The translations under genes and the position numbers were made by a program. From Strigops habroptila (lineage: Eukaryota > Chordata > Aves > Psittaciformes > Psittacidae), in assembly GCF_004027225.2 (NCBI RefSeq), contig NC_044277.2:32290495-32354494 (forward strand): a DNA stretch of 64,000 bases, in the 5' to 3' direction. The notes beneath the pieces are model-generated. The model was not told the origin of the DNA, did no database searches, and saw only the letters and a program-made list of their open reading frames with translations. This document shows, piece by piece, positions 29,051 to 44,000 of this stretch (its first letter is position 1; each line of letters opens with the position of its first letter).

Positions 29051-32000
29051 GTGAGGAGCCTGCGGCGGAGCCGGGGCAGCGCCGGAGCCGGGGCAGCGCT
29101 GGGGCGCGGGGACCCAGCGGGAGCCCGGCGGCGGTGGGAACCCGGAGCCGGGAGGAGCTGTTCCTCTGGGCTTGTGTGTGGTGGTGCGCTCCGGAGACCA
29201 GTGCGGACGGAGCAGCCGCTGGGGCAACGGCTGAGGGGGGTCGGTTGCGCGGCGGCTCCGGCGCGGCAACGGGCATAGTGGGGCCGGCGGCCGGTCGGCG
29301 GGGCCGGTCGGGCAGGGCAGGGTGAGGTAGGGAAGGGCCGGCGCGGCGCTGGGATGGAGGTGAGACCCCTGGGGCAGGTTGTGAGGGGCGCGGCCGGGCC
29401 GCGGCTGCGGCGGGGGGTGGGGGGGGTTGAGGAGGGAGCCGCGAGTGAGGGCGGGCGGGGCAGGATGGCGCGCGGGCGGGGCGGCGGGGGTCGGAGCACG
29501 TCGAGGAGAGGTTTGGCAGCGATGTCCCCACTCCCTGGGGAGCTGAGGGGAAGGTGAAGGGGTCCCTCTCCCTTTAGTCTGGGCCTGAGGGGGGCATAGC
29601 TTCTCTGGCCGCCGCGGGAGGCGGCGGCTCGGACCCCTCCCTGGCGATGTGGCCGCAGCGTGGCGGGGGGGGAGGTCAGGGGCACCCGCCCGGTGCCACC
29701 GTGAGGACGGTGTCGAAGGATGTGACCAACAGCTCCATCTTCACAGGCGTTTCTGGGGTTACGGAGCTGTAATCCTCGGGCACAGCGGGGCCGGGGACAC
29801 GATTGTCTCGTTCCAGACCCCGTGCCCATGTTGCCCGTGGGTTCCTCCTTCTCTCCGTAAAACGCGATTGTAGTGTGGTGTCAGACCTGTGGACAAATAA
29901 TGCCTGTTTTTACTTGGTTGGATAGGGTTGCTGTAGGTACAGTAGCATGAAACATCCTGCTGCTTGACAGGTATTTCCAGCTGAATTATTTATTCATACC
30001 TTCTCTGAAGGAGTTCTTAAATAGTAGCTGCAGAAATTGCTCTGCAGGAATGGATCACTTTCTCTGGGTGCTGCTCTGAGTGGGTGGTGATTTATTATGA
30101 CTGGGGCAGGAGAAAAGATAGCTGGGTTTTGTGGCAGTGGCCCTGTCTTTCATGATTTCACCTGTAACTGCACCGCTTTTCCTCAATTTCTTACAGTTTT
30201 CCATTTTGTTTCTAGACCGGATGATCTAGCACTCCTGTTTCCTTCCTCAAACTGCTGCTGCTTTTTGCTTTCTTGTTTTTGTTTTGGTTCAGTATAACAC
30301 GTTTTGTCACTAGTAATGGAACAGCCCAGAAAGAGTGTACAAAATGAATGAAGTCAGTTTAATTGTCCTGATAGCTTGGATTTAGCATAGCTGAAGAGAA
30401 TGAAGATGTCAGAGCATTGAACTTCATGGGGTAAAAATTCTGCTCATGAAGTTTAGAAGCATAAAAAACCGCATGGTGTGTCTTCCTGAGTTATTGAAAT
30501 GAAACAAGATCGAGTACTTGAACATACTGTACAGAAGGTTCTTCATTTAGCAGTAGCTTAGACAGATAGTCTGATCTGCCTCCTTTTGTCGGCTCTATCT
30601 GGCAAATGCATTTTTGTAATGCTTTTCTAATGTTCATGCTTTAAGAAGCATAACTGCAATATAGAGGCAACAATTTATTAAGTGGTATATTTTACAAAAC
30701 AGTTTGAAAACTATAGGGAAATGGTAGTTGTGAAACTTGAAGGAGGCGCTCTGTGGGACTTTGTAAACCTGTGCTGTCTTGCTGTCTCTGGCCTAGTAAA
30801 TGACCTTCTACAGCTTGCTTCACCCTCATTCCTGTTGCTCCCTCTGTAAAGGGGAAATGTTGATTATAAATTAAATGAGGTTGTTTAGGATACATGAACG
30901 TCAAATGTTGCCTAAAAGAAAGAGGGTAGTACTCACTTCCTGAAAAGACTGCCATGGTAAGTCTGCTGTTGTAATTGCTTTCAGTTTAGAAATGCCAGCT
31001 GTAAGATAACATGTTTGGTTTTTTTTTTAGTGGTGTTCTGTTGTCTTTTGATGAGACATTCAAGGAAACTTAGAGGGTTTTTTGTCTGTATGTTGCAGGT
31101 TGTAGAATGTTCTGATGACTTTTTCCTGAGGTTAGGACACTACTGATTTAGTAATGTAGTTTAGCAAATTGGAAAAGGAATTGTCAGGTGGTTGTGTTGT
31201 TGGGTTTTGGCTTTTTTTATTATTGTTTTTTTAGTAGGCAGGAAGTGTAAATGAAAATTTAGTAATTGAACTGTAAAATTAGTAAGCTTCCAATAGCAGA
31301 CACCTTTGCAGGTGAGCAAGGTTTCAAGGCCCTGAATTCTGCTATTAATTAACTTTTAAATCTTCAGTGTGAAAAACATTTACAAAGGAAACTGTTGTGT
31401 ATAATTTTAAGGGTTTTTCAGTTCAGGATCATTTAGTTTATTATTATCAGTACTAACATTTAATATGTAAGTTGCCTGACATAAAAAGATGTCCTTTTTC
31501 TGATTATGTTCAGTGTTTTTTAAATACCCAGTGTTTAATTGAAATGTTTATGCTATCCATTGCACTCTCTAACTATACCAGTAGTCTATCACTGCACCTT
31601 ATGGCCGTATTATTTCTATTTCTGATAAGAATTATATATTGAAACATTGAAGAAGTTTTAGTTACTTCTTAAACTGCTGTAATTTTATACAGCCACGTAT
31701 GATGTCCCAGGTTAATTACATCTTATTTTTACAGATCCACCAAAATTTCTCTGATTAACTTAAAGCTAGAGTTACCTGTTCAGCATGTTCTAAATTTGCC
31801 TACAAGGAAGGTTTTGAAACTGTAACAGATCACCTCTTTTTGCCATTGTCACTGAACATGAACCTGAAGAGCTCCTGCGGTTCAGTTGATGCATAGTGAT
31901 TTGTAAAACTTGTGAGTTTGAGCCTTTCTGTGTATCATTTAAATTTATGGTGATCTTTGTCTGTGTGGACATTCCTTAATGGTAGTTTTTTGTAATGCTT

Positions 32001-35000
32001 TTCTTCCGGAATAATAGAAGCCAATGGTGATGAGATCCTGTGTTTTGTTTTCTGACCACAGTGTTGCCCGAAGTAGTGGCTAATTTGCTACTGCTGGATT
32101 GGTTTAAACCTGGTTTGCATAACTTTAAATGGTAATTTTTTTCCTTGAAAAACAAACAAAACCCCGAAACAAAGCTTGAAGGAAAAGCATTTTTTTCAAG
32201 GTTTTTCCCAGAAAAACGCAAGCTTGTGCAATTTTTTTTTGGGGGGGAGGGGGGAACCAACCCAACAACAAAAAAGAAACCCAAAACACCACCACAAAAA
32301 AGCCCCACAAAAAAACCTCAAAACAGAAGCAAAACCCCAAACCCCAGAAATATTGTGAAAAGTTTTAAGTAGTGTAGAACAAGTGAATAGAATGGATTTG
32401 CCTTAGAAAATTCGGTATAACATCTTTAGTAATTTGAACTCTTAAAGCTACAGATAACATGGAAATGCAGCACATGCTGAAGAAATAATAAGCAATACAG
32501 TTGCTCTCAGAACAGCTGGAGAAACAGTCTGCATTAAGAATAGAAGCACGGGTAGAAAGTAGCACCAAGGAAGTTCAGTTGAAAATGCACGGAAAATACA
32601 TCATTGCTATACAGAGTGTTAGATAATTAAGGCCTTTCCCTCAACCCACAGAATGTCAGCTATTTGCATCTTAAACTTGGAAGACTGACTTTATCTGTAA
32701 TGCTGACATTGTAATTGCCATTGTTTTACCTTTCCCCTCCTTTCAGTTTTAATACCAGATAACTTTAAACTGTAATTTTTGATTGGACATCTTTAAACAG
32801 CTTTCACAAATACGTCCATGAGAACAGGTTTAGGTTTGCATTTTATTACCAGAATAACCTCTTGTCTTTTCTTTAAAGTTAGGCACGTGAGAGTTGTACA
32901 TGTAGATATTTAAATCTGATTAAATAGAGCTACTGTAATTAGTGACACAACCAGCTTTAGTCAAGAGTGTAGAATGTCAGCCTTCACCATCCGTTTGTGT
33001 TATCGGGATTTTATTTTTCTTTGCCCTTGAAAACTGCCTGTGGGTGGGCTGCCATCAAAATACATGCACACATCAAAATCAAGTGCTACTTGAGAAGTCT
33101 TCTTCCAGCAATAGTTTTTCTAATGTATGTGTAAACAGGCATTTAATAAAATAATTGTGCTAGATGACAATGCAGAATTCATGTTATAATTTGAGATCTC
33201 CAGGAACTTTTATCACAAAACACAAGTCAGTAGCAATATAAAAGCTTCCCACAAGTTTCACCCTAATGTTTTCAACCAGTGGGGTAGGGGATGGGGAAAA
33301 TGCGTTCAGGCCACTGACATCTCAAGAAAAATTACATACACTTTTGGTTAAACTTACTTGGTTCTATTCTTTATCTGCTCTTGGGTCTATTTTTTACCTG
33401 CTCTTCTAGTCTTAGTGGAAGTTCTATGTTTCCAGCTGTTCTCAGAACAATTACTTATTGCTTTATCTTCCTTTAATATTGTCAGCTTTTTTATTTAATA
33501 GTTTGGAAATAATTTTTTCTTTATTTGATTTGGCAGCTTTGTCCAGGGAAAAGTTCTAAATTATTTTTAATATATCTTCCAAAAAACCCCAACAAACCCA
33601 ATCTTAAGTGAGAAAAGCTTTAGTCAACTGGAGCTTCAGTGATGATGCACATGTATTCTGTCCTGTGAAATGTCACAGTAAGCTATTTGTGTCGTTCAAA
33701 GAAAATATTTGAGAAATAAAAAGAAAATGAGTGGTTACTGTAACTATAGAATAAATTCTGGGATATAAACTCAGTGAAATTATTGCTAATTAGTAACAGC
33801 TTGAGGTATTTAGTGGTGCCATTGGTAAAATAGTGTTGAAGGTAAAAATTTCAATAATTTTTTAAACTGAAAATGCAAGTACCATGATTGAGACCAGAAT
33901 GAGTGGAGAGTAAAAGCATTTCTTTTGTCCACTAAGAATTTGTTAGTCCTTTATGTAACCTTCAGTTATCAGTCTGTACTGATATGTGGTGTATTAGCTT
34001 TGGCATATAGCCAAGCTACAGTAAAATAAGATAAATGCAAAATTTATGGGTATTTTACCAAGATGAGTTAGTTCAATCTTGGTTTGTTGTGTTTTGTGGT
34101 TTGGTTTTTTTTTTTTTTTTTTTTAAATAAACTTTAAATCAGTTAAATATCAGGTGAAATTAAAAATTTAAAAGTCTTAAGTCAGTAAAGAGAAATAAAA
34201 TAAAAGGTATGGCTTTAGGCCCTAAGAAGTCTCACTTGCTTGTTTTTGTATCTGCTTGCATAAACAGAATTTTGGGGAACACTTTGCTGTGCAGCAACTG
34301 CACAATTTTTGAGCTAGAATGGAAGAATTCACTTCTGAAAAAGAAAGCAGTGGTAGGCAAGTTTACTGAGACCAGTGTCCCTGAGTATTATCAGCCAACT
34401 TTTCTTCCAAATAGACCAACTATATAGCTAAAATACAGAAAAGCATGAATGCTTTCAAGCTGTCACGTTGCATGTTGGTATCTCATGAATACATGTATAG
34501 TTTAAATCACGAAAATAAAAGCATGGTTATTTATTGTAAAGAATAGTTATTCCATCTGATTGTTTACTTGGAGTTTGATGATGTACTTGCTCTTAGGCCT
34601 AGCTGTTTGAGCTCTGAGAAGGGGAGAAGACAAAACAATAGATTTGCAAAAGCCAGGGAATGTTGTCTTGTTAAGCTGCTCCCTTGGAAAGTTCTGTGAG
34701 TTTGTAATTACTAAGCTAAAGCAGCTTAGCTCAAACAACGTGTGAAACTTGGTGATCAAGCACTTTCTTTAATTGTTTGCTCAAATTCTACTGAGCTAAG
34801 GCTTTCAGACTAAAGGATCTTCACTGTAAATTATACAGGTATAATTTACCTGGTGAATACTCCCACAGATTTTGTGGTTAAATTACCCGTACTAAAACGA
34901 AAGAGAGAACGCACGACTTCCACTGAACTTAGCTGTAGTTACGACTGTGGTCAGCAAATACGAATGTGTTTGGTATTATCACCCTGTCTCTTACATAGCC

Positions 35001-38000
35001 TTGTTTTACAACTGAGAGACAAGCTTTCCAGCAGTTTACAGGCTGAAGTTTCCACTGGGGTAGAGGGGAAGAGGATACCAAAGGTCTCTCGCTCGGTACT
35101 TGGAGCCAGAAGTTTTGTGCATCTTGCACTGTTTTGAGGGGTTTTTGTCTGTTGAAGGGAGGAACAGATAATATTATCCATTGATTGAGTCCCATATAAC
35201 TTCGTTTATTAAAAAAAGAAAGAAAAGAAAATAAGGTAACTAGGTTGAGTGAAAAGAGCCAGTAAGCAACCTTTTGTGGTAGGATGAAGGTCAGATAATG
35301 TGTCTTCTGCCTGCTTTCGATAGTTGAGGGCTTTCAGAAGGTATTCTGGAGTCTGTGCCAGCCTTTGCAGTTTTTTTCTTTGTTTTTCCTCTGAGGTCAC
35401 CTTAATCACTGCAATGAAAAACAGATATATCAATCTGGGGTGGCAGGGAAAGATGGGAGAGAACCCATCATTTGCCTTCCTGGGAGCAGTAGTAATGTGT
35501 TAAAGGACAGAAGTTAACGGTGGTAGAGCAGGAATTGTGAGACAGCTTCTTTTTTTATAATTAATGCTCTGATTGATGCTACTAGCTATTCGTCCTTTCA
35601 TACACAGTATTAAAAAATAATTGTTTCTCCTTGGGTGATTACAAATACAAAGTTGTTCATCTTTTTGTATTCAGCTTAATTAAAAATACTGCTTGGATCA
35701 GCCCCAGGAAGAAAATCCTTTATGTATGTCAATAGATGTTTACTAGAGTATAGCAAATATTGTCTCTAAAAGTCTGCCGAAATAAAATTCTTAATAGAAT
35801 TTGATGTTACTTGTTCACATAGATTTATGTATTTCTTTTTGATTATAAATTGGTGGCCACTGATAAGAAGGAACAAGGAAACTGAATGGATTGAGGCTTC
35901 CTAAGTTAGGAATTCTCTCCCTGTCATATTTAGGGATACAGATTTGATGATGATTTAAATCTTATTACAGTTTGCATCTTCCAACATTTTGCCCCTTTCT
36001 TTCCAAAAGGTTTTTTGTCAGAATATAGCATTTTATCTTGCTTATCAACCGTTAGAATGACTTTTAAAAGGATGAGAAATTCCCTGGTAAACATATGGTT
36101 GCCCTCATTGTGCCAGCCTTTGCTATTATCTTAAATTCATTTCTTTAACTGAAGCCGTTCAAATAATGCCTGACTCTTGTCCTTTAAAGATAAAATCGTT
36201 TGTGTTTGATTTCTTAATACTGTGTGAGACTTGTGCTGGGTGTTGGTACATTTGAGGACTCCATTTATAAAGCAGATGACTAGCTGTCAGTCTCATTCTT
36301 TATTAGTGGATTTCACTTAATTTGCTTTAAAATGACAAGTTCATTCTAAAAAATTGGATTATCTGGCAAAAAGCTTTTCTGACAGTGGTGTACAGAGTGT
36401 TTTGTGTGTGTGTGGTTCTTGATTTATCTTTATACTGTAGTTCTGATTTCAGGTTGATCTTGTCTCTTAGTGAGTTTGTTAAGTATATTACTTTCTTTAG
36501 AAGAGGACTATGTTGTTTCCACTCAAATATCATAGAATATTTTGGAGCATGTGGAGATAATATTCTGTTACTGAACTGAGAAATCAACAATCCTTCCCCT
36601 CCAGTGCCTAACCTGATGAAATTTTTAAATGCTCAGAAGAACAAAAGATGAGTGGTAGAAACTTATTTGTAAGCAGCTAGTTAAAAGATTCATGTGTTGC
36701 CTTTTGGTTCTTTTATAAAGAGAGAGATGTACAAAATGCCTGTCATTTGGAACTTGAAGTATGGATTGGTCTGGGAGAATAATATTAGAACTGGGTTGCC
36801 AGATGTTAACATGTTTTATTAGAAATGAGGAGGAGGAGACTAATCTGCTTCTGCATTCTCAGTACAGATTGAAAACCTGATATTCAGCCAAAAATAGATA
36901 AAACTGAAAAACAATTCTTCAAATCCTGGTATTATTTTTTTGGACAGAGTATTTTGTGAAGCTGTGTTGTTGTGTGTCCTGCTGAAGCTTTAATTGGGCA
37001 CATCCAGACAATTATCTTTCTTTCCTCCTCTGGGCCTTGATTAAAAGTTACCAGAAGAACTTTGATTAGGAATAAATCACACAGGATTGTGATAATCAAG
37101 TATCTGCATGGCTTGGGAGTTTGGCCAAATTATTTCTTCTGAGTTGTGGGATACGCTCTGCAGGGGCTTTCTTGAATGACCCGATTCATTAGGAAACAAA
37201 GGATTTTTTTAATCCGTTAGAACTTTCATCTCTTCTTTAGATTCTCTTAAGTAGCAAGGTCAACTGCAGCAGGTAGTTTTTTTTCTTAAATGTCACCATT
37301 TTTAGTCTTGTTTCTCTTCATTTTGTGGGCTTTTTGGTATTTAAAGTTAAGTTTCTTGTCAGAGTAGCAAGCAATCAGTTTCAGCAATACTCAAACTGTT
37401 TAAAATATTTTTTCTGTAGAGGAGTTGTGTTTGAAAAGCAGGACTGTTACTCAGTGTTTAGAACTTCATATTCTGGATTTGAGATACTTTTCAGTAGAAA
37501 TGTGTGGATGGAAGAACCAAAATACTGAAAATAGAGTTGTTAGTGGTCTTACTCTCTCAGGCTAGTAGGTTGTACTAGCAGACTAGCAACAGCTTTGCTT
37601 TTGAATCAACATGGTGGTGTTGCAACAACACTGTTGTTACATCTTGCTAACAGTCCCTCCTGTTCTGGTACAAGGTTACCGTTTGTCTCCTGCATGCAAA
37701 AACTTCTTCAAAACAGAAAGGATGTTTTTTTGTGAAACATTTTGGGACTTGAATGGGGGAGGAGGTGACAGCCTATAGCTCATAAGTGAAATGTAAATTC
37801 TTTGCCAGGACTACTTCCTAGTACTGACAGCGTTCTTGTGCTAACAGAGTTTGTTGGCTACATTTATATCTTTGGGTGTGGAAGAGAATCATTGATAGTT
37901 ACAGAAGAAATATTGTTAGGTCTCCCTAGGGTGCAGCTGCTTTAACAGCATAAAATGGAAGAGCGGAGCCCCTGTAGGATTAATTTTTAACTTTTAACTA

Positions 38001-41000
38001 TATATGAGTTAGTTTTTCTTCCTCTTTGATCTCCAAGCCAGATTAAGATTTGACTTTACAGTGTCTAGGAAGGCTTGGCCTTGGCAGGCTACTCCTTTCT
38101 TACATCACAGCAACAAAGAGAAGGGGATTCAAGTATATGGAAATAGAAGGCTTCTAACAGAATTCAAGTGCAGATGTTTTGGGCACCGATGCTTTCTAGT
38201 CTGTGAAGTTGCTGTTCCATCTTTCAGTTTCTTATATCCTCCTGATGCTACCTAACTGAGCAGGACTAGTAAAAGTCCCTACCACTCCAGGTGAAAAGGC
38301 CGCTGCATTCCAGCTTAATCGCCCATCTCAGCTTTTTTTAGTGGTAAAAGAAGGTGTGGTGGTGGAACATTTCCTCCAACAGAAATGAGCGGAAGCTGTT
38401 TGCCCATTTTCGACGTTTTGTTCTACTGGTAGATTTCTGCTCTACTGTTAGAGAAAAATAGCTTTTTCCCCAGCAGTTTTCTGACAGATTCTTACCATTG
38501 CTCTTAATATATCCTGCCTTGTATTGAATCTGCTGGTTGCTTAATCAGCTCAGCTTTTCTCTCTTCCTTTCTTTCTAAAAAGAAAAGGTAAGTCTCTAGA
38601 ATAAGACTTTCAAGTCTATATTAAGGGTTGTTCATCATAGGTGAAATATTTGACTAAGATAGCTTATTATTTATTTTACCCATTTAAGTTCTTACCCATT
38701 TAAGACACTGTATATTTTGTACAGAATTTCTTGAAACAACACAAAGTGGAATATTCACGAATTGCAAAGATAGGACAGTTGAATATACGCATTGATCTTT
38801 CCTCAATGTTATTTTCTTTGTATAATTCACCTTCATTAAAGTTCATAGTTTCAGCTCTGAGGAGATAATAAGTCAGGAGTATGGTCAAACTTGATTGGAT
38901 TATGGCGTTGATATTTTACTGCTAATCACCAGAGCCAGTGTAGCAGTGTATGCATGCTTTGCCCACTCCAGTTATGAAGCATAGTACATTAATTGAAACA
39001 ATATTCATTGTCTGTCTTAGTTGCCCTCAGCTATATGTACATAATCCATACTTGGTAGTGACTCTTATAGCTAAGGGTGCCTTGCTTTTTCACTGTAGAC
39101 ATGTTTTTGTTTGCATATAACTTTGTTAAACTTCAACTCGCTAGGCTCTAGTTTTCCAAGGGAGGGGCAAAGCTGATGTAAGAGTTCTGGCAGTGGGATT
39201 AGAACTGGAAATAGACACCTGATACTGTGATACTCCTTTTTAAAGACATTGAGAAAGGCATGTAAAAATTGCCTACAAGAGCCTGGTAAGTTTTCATTGT
39301 GAGGGAGGAAAATACCTTTGACCTGTACTGTTGCATCTTGGGGGATTGTGGTTAAAGTCTGTCTATTTGTCTGTCCATGGGTACGATACTTGTTTTTGGT
39401 TGAATCAGAAAATGATCCCTGGTTTTGGGGAATGTGATGGTGATATTGTCATATGCTTTAGGAATATAGGTTATTGCCTTTTGAGGTACTCAACAGGGAC
39501 AAAGAGACCAGTGAAATAATTTTGTATTTGTTAGTAAGCATTTATGTGATATATAACATCTAACTCAATGGTGCACAGCAGCTCAACTATCTGATCATAG
39601 AAGATGCATTCAGAAATACTCATGTTGCCAACTTCCAAATCTCCTCCTGTCCTAAATTGCTACCCTCTTCCCCATTTCACATATTGCATCTTTTTGTATG
39701 CTTCTACCCTGCCTTCTGCTTCTTTATATGATTCACCAGGAATCAACACAAGTGAGAATTCAGTGGTGGCATTTGAGAACTGGTTACCACACCAGTTCCA
39801 CAGGTGGCCAAGTAAGATGTGTGTCAGTTTGGAGAAAGAGCATGTATTTTTGCTTAGTAAAGGTGCTAGAAGCTATTGGCTTCAGAGATATGTTTAACTG
39901 GAACCATGATGGACATTGGGTGCTGGCTGTAAGGATTGAAATGATAGAGGTTGTTGTGAACCGTCTTGGGAGCCAGCAGGAATTTTACTCCTCTGGCACC
40001 AGTTAATTTTTTTGCTCTTTGCTCCATATGCTTGGAGAAGTCTTATGAGCTGGACGCTTTAGAAAATCTGTGGAGGATAACTGAAGAGGTCGCACAAATC
40101 CGGTTTGACAGAATTAGCAACAGAATACAAGCCATTGCTATGTCAGTCATGTCTCAACTACTGGCATAACCTTTCTTTTGGAATGGCTGTTTGGATCACT
40201 GTTAAGCTGTGTTCTTTGATTTCATCCTTGAGTCATCCTTTCCTGCAGAGGTAGGTGAATCAAGTAATCTTGGTTTCAAAGACTTTCACCTTTTTGAAAA
40301 TACTTGTGTAAACTACTGGTTATGTCACTACTCTTTGCCTTTTGCAGCTGGTTATTTCTTTAGGTGAAGGACTGTGGTGCTATCCAGTCTTGGGTTTCTG
40401 AGCTTCCTACTCTGGTGTTCTGTTTCCCTCTAGATAGTGAATTGGTGTTTCAAATTAAGATTGCCTGTGCATCCTTCATTTATCCCCCTTTACATAAATA
40501 ACTCCATGATTGCAGTCTGTGTTTTCTTTTGCAGTCTCTTTAAATAGAAAGTGGACAAGCAGGAAGGGAGCTTCTGTATGAAATCTTATGATGGGTTAGC
40601 AGAAATGTTGGAAAGATGGTCTTGTGATATGAAAAGAACAGTACAGCCAGCACAGCTCCCAAGAGCATATCAGCGTATAGAAAACATCTGTTTGGAGGTT
40701 ATTGTGGAAGTGAGTAGCTGCACTAGCTTACATATTGATTTAAAGGGGCTGGTTAAGAGGCCAAAAGCAACTTGAGTATGTGATGAAAAGAAAGGTATTC
40801 TTGGTTTGTGCTAAGAAAAAAACCAAAACCAGTAATGGTATTGACTTCAGATATGCATGTCTCAGGATAGGCTGGAGATATGTAAATACAGAAGGACTCC
40901 TGATTATAAATAGTGTTGAAGAGATAAAAGTTCCCAGAAGAAAATACAAATTTACAGTGGCAAGCTGTCACAATATGGAAAAAAAATAAATGGGAATAAT

Positions 41001-44000
41001 AGTAAAAGTCCGTATGGCTACAGGAGGAGCTATTTCATGACTTGAAGACTTCGTACAGAACAGAAAACTGAAAATAAGTAATTACTGCTAAAGCTAAGTA
41101 TGAAAGGAAGGGACAAGCATGTAAGAGTGAAATCTACCCATTATTCACTGTTTTAAATTATCAGATTTGAAAAGCATTAAGAAAGGTTTTTGTAAATCAC
41201 TAGAAAGATGAAGAAAGGGATGAGCCTGTGAATAGAAATGCAAAAAATACATGACGCAGTTAAATTAACAACAAATCATGCCAAATAAAAAGGACAGAGC
41301 TTAAATGTGTATAAATAGCAATAGCAGCCTGAGCAAGAGAACAAAGTGACATGAACTACTGTTGCAGGGTATGAATCTGGAAACTGCAGCAAAAATAGAA
41401 GTATGGCAGGGGTAGGAGGAAAGCATTGACAACTGGAACAGTACTACTGCAAAATATGCGTCGTACTAGGAGGATAGAAATGAAGGGAACATTTGCAGGA
41501 TAGTACTAATCATAACAGTGCTATAGATAAACAATAATGTGTGTTTAAAAAAAGATCACTTGAGTCAAAACCACTTTGTTTTGCTTTTCATTTTTCTATA
41601 CTAGGTTTATGAATTTATAATAGTCTTCCACTCTCAGGCTGAAATGTGAACAAAGGTCTTGGGAGCGCCTTTAGGTAGCTTTTTCTTGAAAATGTATTGT
41701 GACACTAATCATCAGGTACCTTAGTGGAAATAGGAGACAAATGCCACTGTGGCTGATGATGTAGATTTTCCCAGCTGATGTAGCTGACTGGTTCTATATA
41801 GCTCCCTCCTCCCCCCCAAAAGTCAGAAAATCAAGATGATCTGGGCGTTTGGTTCCATCAAGCTGAGTGGACTTACCAGAGGTTATTTTGAGGGCAGTCT
41901 GCAGTGGCTTGAAAGAATTATGTGTTTAGTTGAGTGGATACTGGGGAAGGAGAAAAGGAAGTTGAAAGAAGTATAAGAATTCTCTATCCATGAAGAATAA
42001 GAGAAGTAATCTGACATAATTTATTCAACTCACCTAGATCTCTTACTGTGAAGAAAATTCTTTGAGTTATAAAAGCAAGAGATAGTGATGTGGAAAATGT
42101 TAAAGGCTTTTAAAGACAAAGATATTTTAAGAAGTTTTGATCCATGCCTGTGTGAGGAAGATGGAGAGGTATCTTCAAGTCCAAAGGTTATAAAACTCTA
42201 CAAACAAGACAGTTAAAATTGTCTGAAAAGTGTGAATCCATTATACTTTGTCCTGCTATGTAAGTTGCTGCTAATTCTCAAGAACTTGTGCTAGAGAATG
42301 TTTTCTGTATTCATGGCTGTCAAATACAAGGCAGGCTTTTCACCCTCTGAAACTGTTCCTTTTCAAATGCTTAATTTCAGAAATTTACAGTTGCAGCGTG
42401 CCTTTTGTACGTAACCTGTGTGGGCTTGGTATATCAGAGTCATGTTTCTTGAAAAGTACATAACTGGCTTATCTTGAAGCTAAGAGTGCATGTTTCTGGA
42501 TTTGTGCATTGTGGTGCAGTAGTCTTTAGACTTAGTGTTACTCTGAGAAAATCAATGTTCTTTGTACCTCTTTGGTTAGCTAGTACAAATATTGTTAAAC
42601 ACTGGAATTCAAGTTGTTGTGTTTAAACTTGAGATCTTTTCTGTATTACTGTGGTAACCAGGAGCTCAATTTCCTAATTAAACTCTATGAATCTGGTCTG
42701 CAAGGGCTTCATTCAAGAGACTTTTTTTTATATTTTTTTTTTTTTAATTTAAACTAGATTTGGCTCCTGATAATCCAGTTTTGTGTATTAATGAGACACA
42801 ACCTGAGACAGATTATTTTAAATCATGGTAAGGGAGAGAGGAAGAAAAAATACTTCCTTATAATATCTTTGGAAAGTATCTTCCAAATTTTCCCAGGCTG
42901 TGTGTGTAGGCATGTAGCCAGCAGCTCAAGGAAAGTGATTCTTCCCCTCTCATTGGCATTGAGACAAAATCTGGGGTACTGTCTTTAGGGAGCCCTGGTA
43001 CAAGAAAGATACTGATGTGCAGGAGGAAGTCCAACAGATGCCCACCAAGATGGTGTGGGGCTGAACTACATGATGTACAAGGAGGGGCTGACTGGGTTTC
43101 TTAAACGTTCGGAAGAGAAGGCAAAGGGAAGGTTTTGCTGATGCTTACAGCAACCTCCTGGGAGGGTGTTGGGAAAAATGGAGCCACAGTGGGAATACAA
43201 GGGGTAACAGACACAAATTGGAACATGAGGTAGTCCAGTAAGATACAAAAGAAACATTTTATACCTTGAGAGTAGTCAGACGCTGGAAAGCATTGACCAG
43301 AGAGGTTGATTAAAATGCAGTTTTCTAAACACTAACCCCTCTCTTAAAACAATTTTTCAGTATTGGAATTAATTCTTGTTAGTAGGCTGTGATGCCCTCT
43401 ACAATTTTTTGCAGTTGCTGTAGAGTACTCTTGAGCATCTTCTGGAAAAGGTCTGCAGGCAGCTATTTTATAGTCTGCAGAAGTAATTGAGCTGATGCTT
43501 GGTGGAAGAAATCTTGAAAATGTCTGGCAAAAGCCTATTAAAAACACCCAGCTATGTTGTCAGATAAGGTATGATTAACTTGTATGGCATGGTTAATGGA
43601 ATAGTAGAATGTTGTAAAATAGATGGTATATTTTATTATTCCAGTTGGAGAAAACCCAAATAAGGACTTGTATTCCCAAAAGTATCACATCTTAAATGTG
43701 TATCTTTGGTCCAGTAGAAGTAATTCTCTTTGTGTGAAGACTTTGCCTTGCTTCTGTCTTGAGGTGGCTAGAGTGATACTTACGAAATCTTTACAAGCAT
43801 TTTCCCCCTTGAACTGTAAAACAGTTTCAGAGTTCCTGTCATTGTGGGGATGGGAGAAATCTAGGAATTTATTATAAAATTGTATTTTTGCCATATAATT
43901 TCAAGGGAAGTTATCCAAGATAGTCAGTATGGCTGGAGAGAACAAAAAAAAAAAGGTTCGTGTCATCTCTAATAGCAGTTGTTGGTCTTCTGTCCTGATT

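Larger units (their letters stand above)
28640..29860. promoter_or_regulatory. UBE2W: CpG island, UBE2W promoter
   Basis: CpG-dense, GC-rich sequence surrounds the UBE2W start codon (29036) and extends about 0.8 kb into intron 1. No partner gene is recognised on the minus strand. Long open frames here (for example 28726-29829 minus) reflect base composition. Confidence 0.9.

Noticed and set aside
28649-29829. Open frames up to 367 codons on the minus strand at the UBE2W promoter
   Set aside because: CpG-island composition artefact with Pro/Arg/Ala-rich translations, no domain and no splice continuity.
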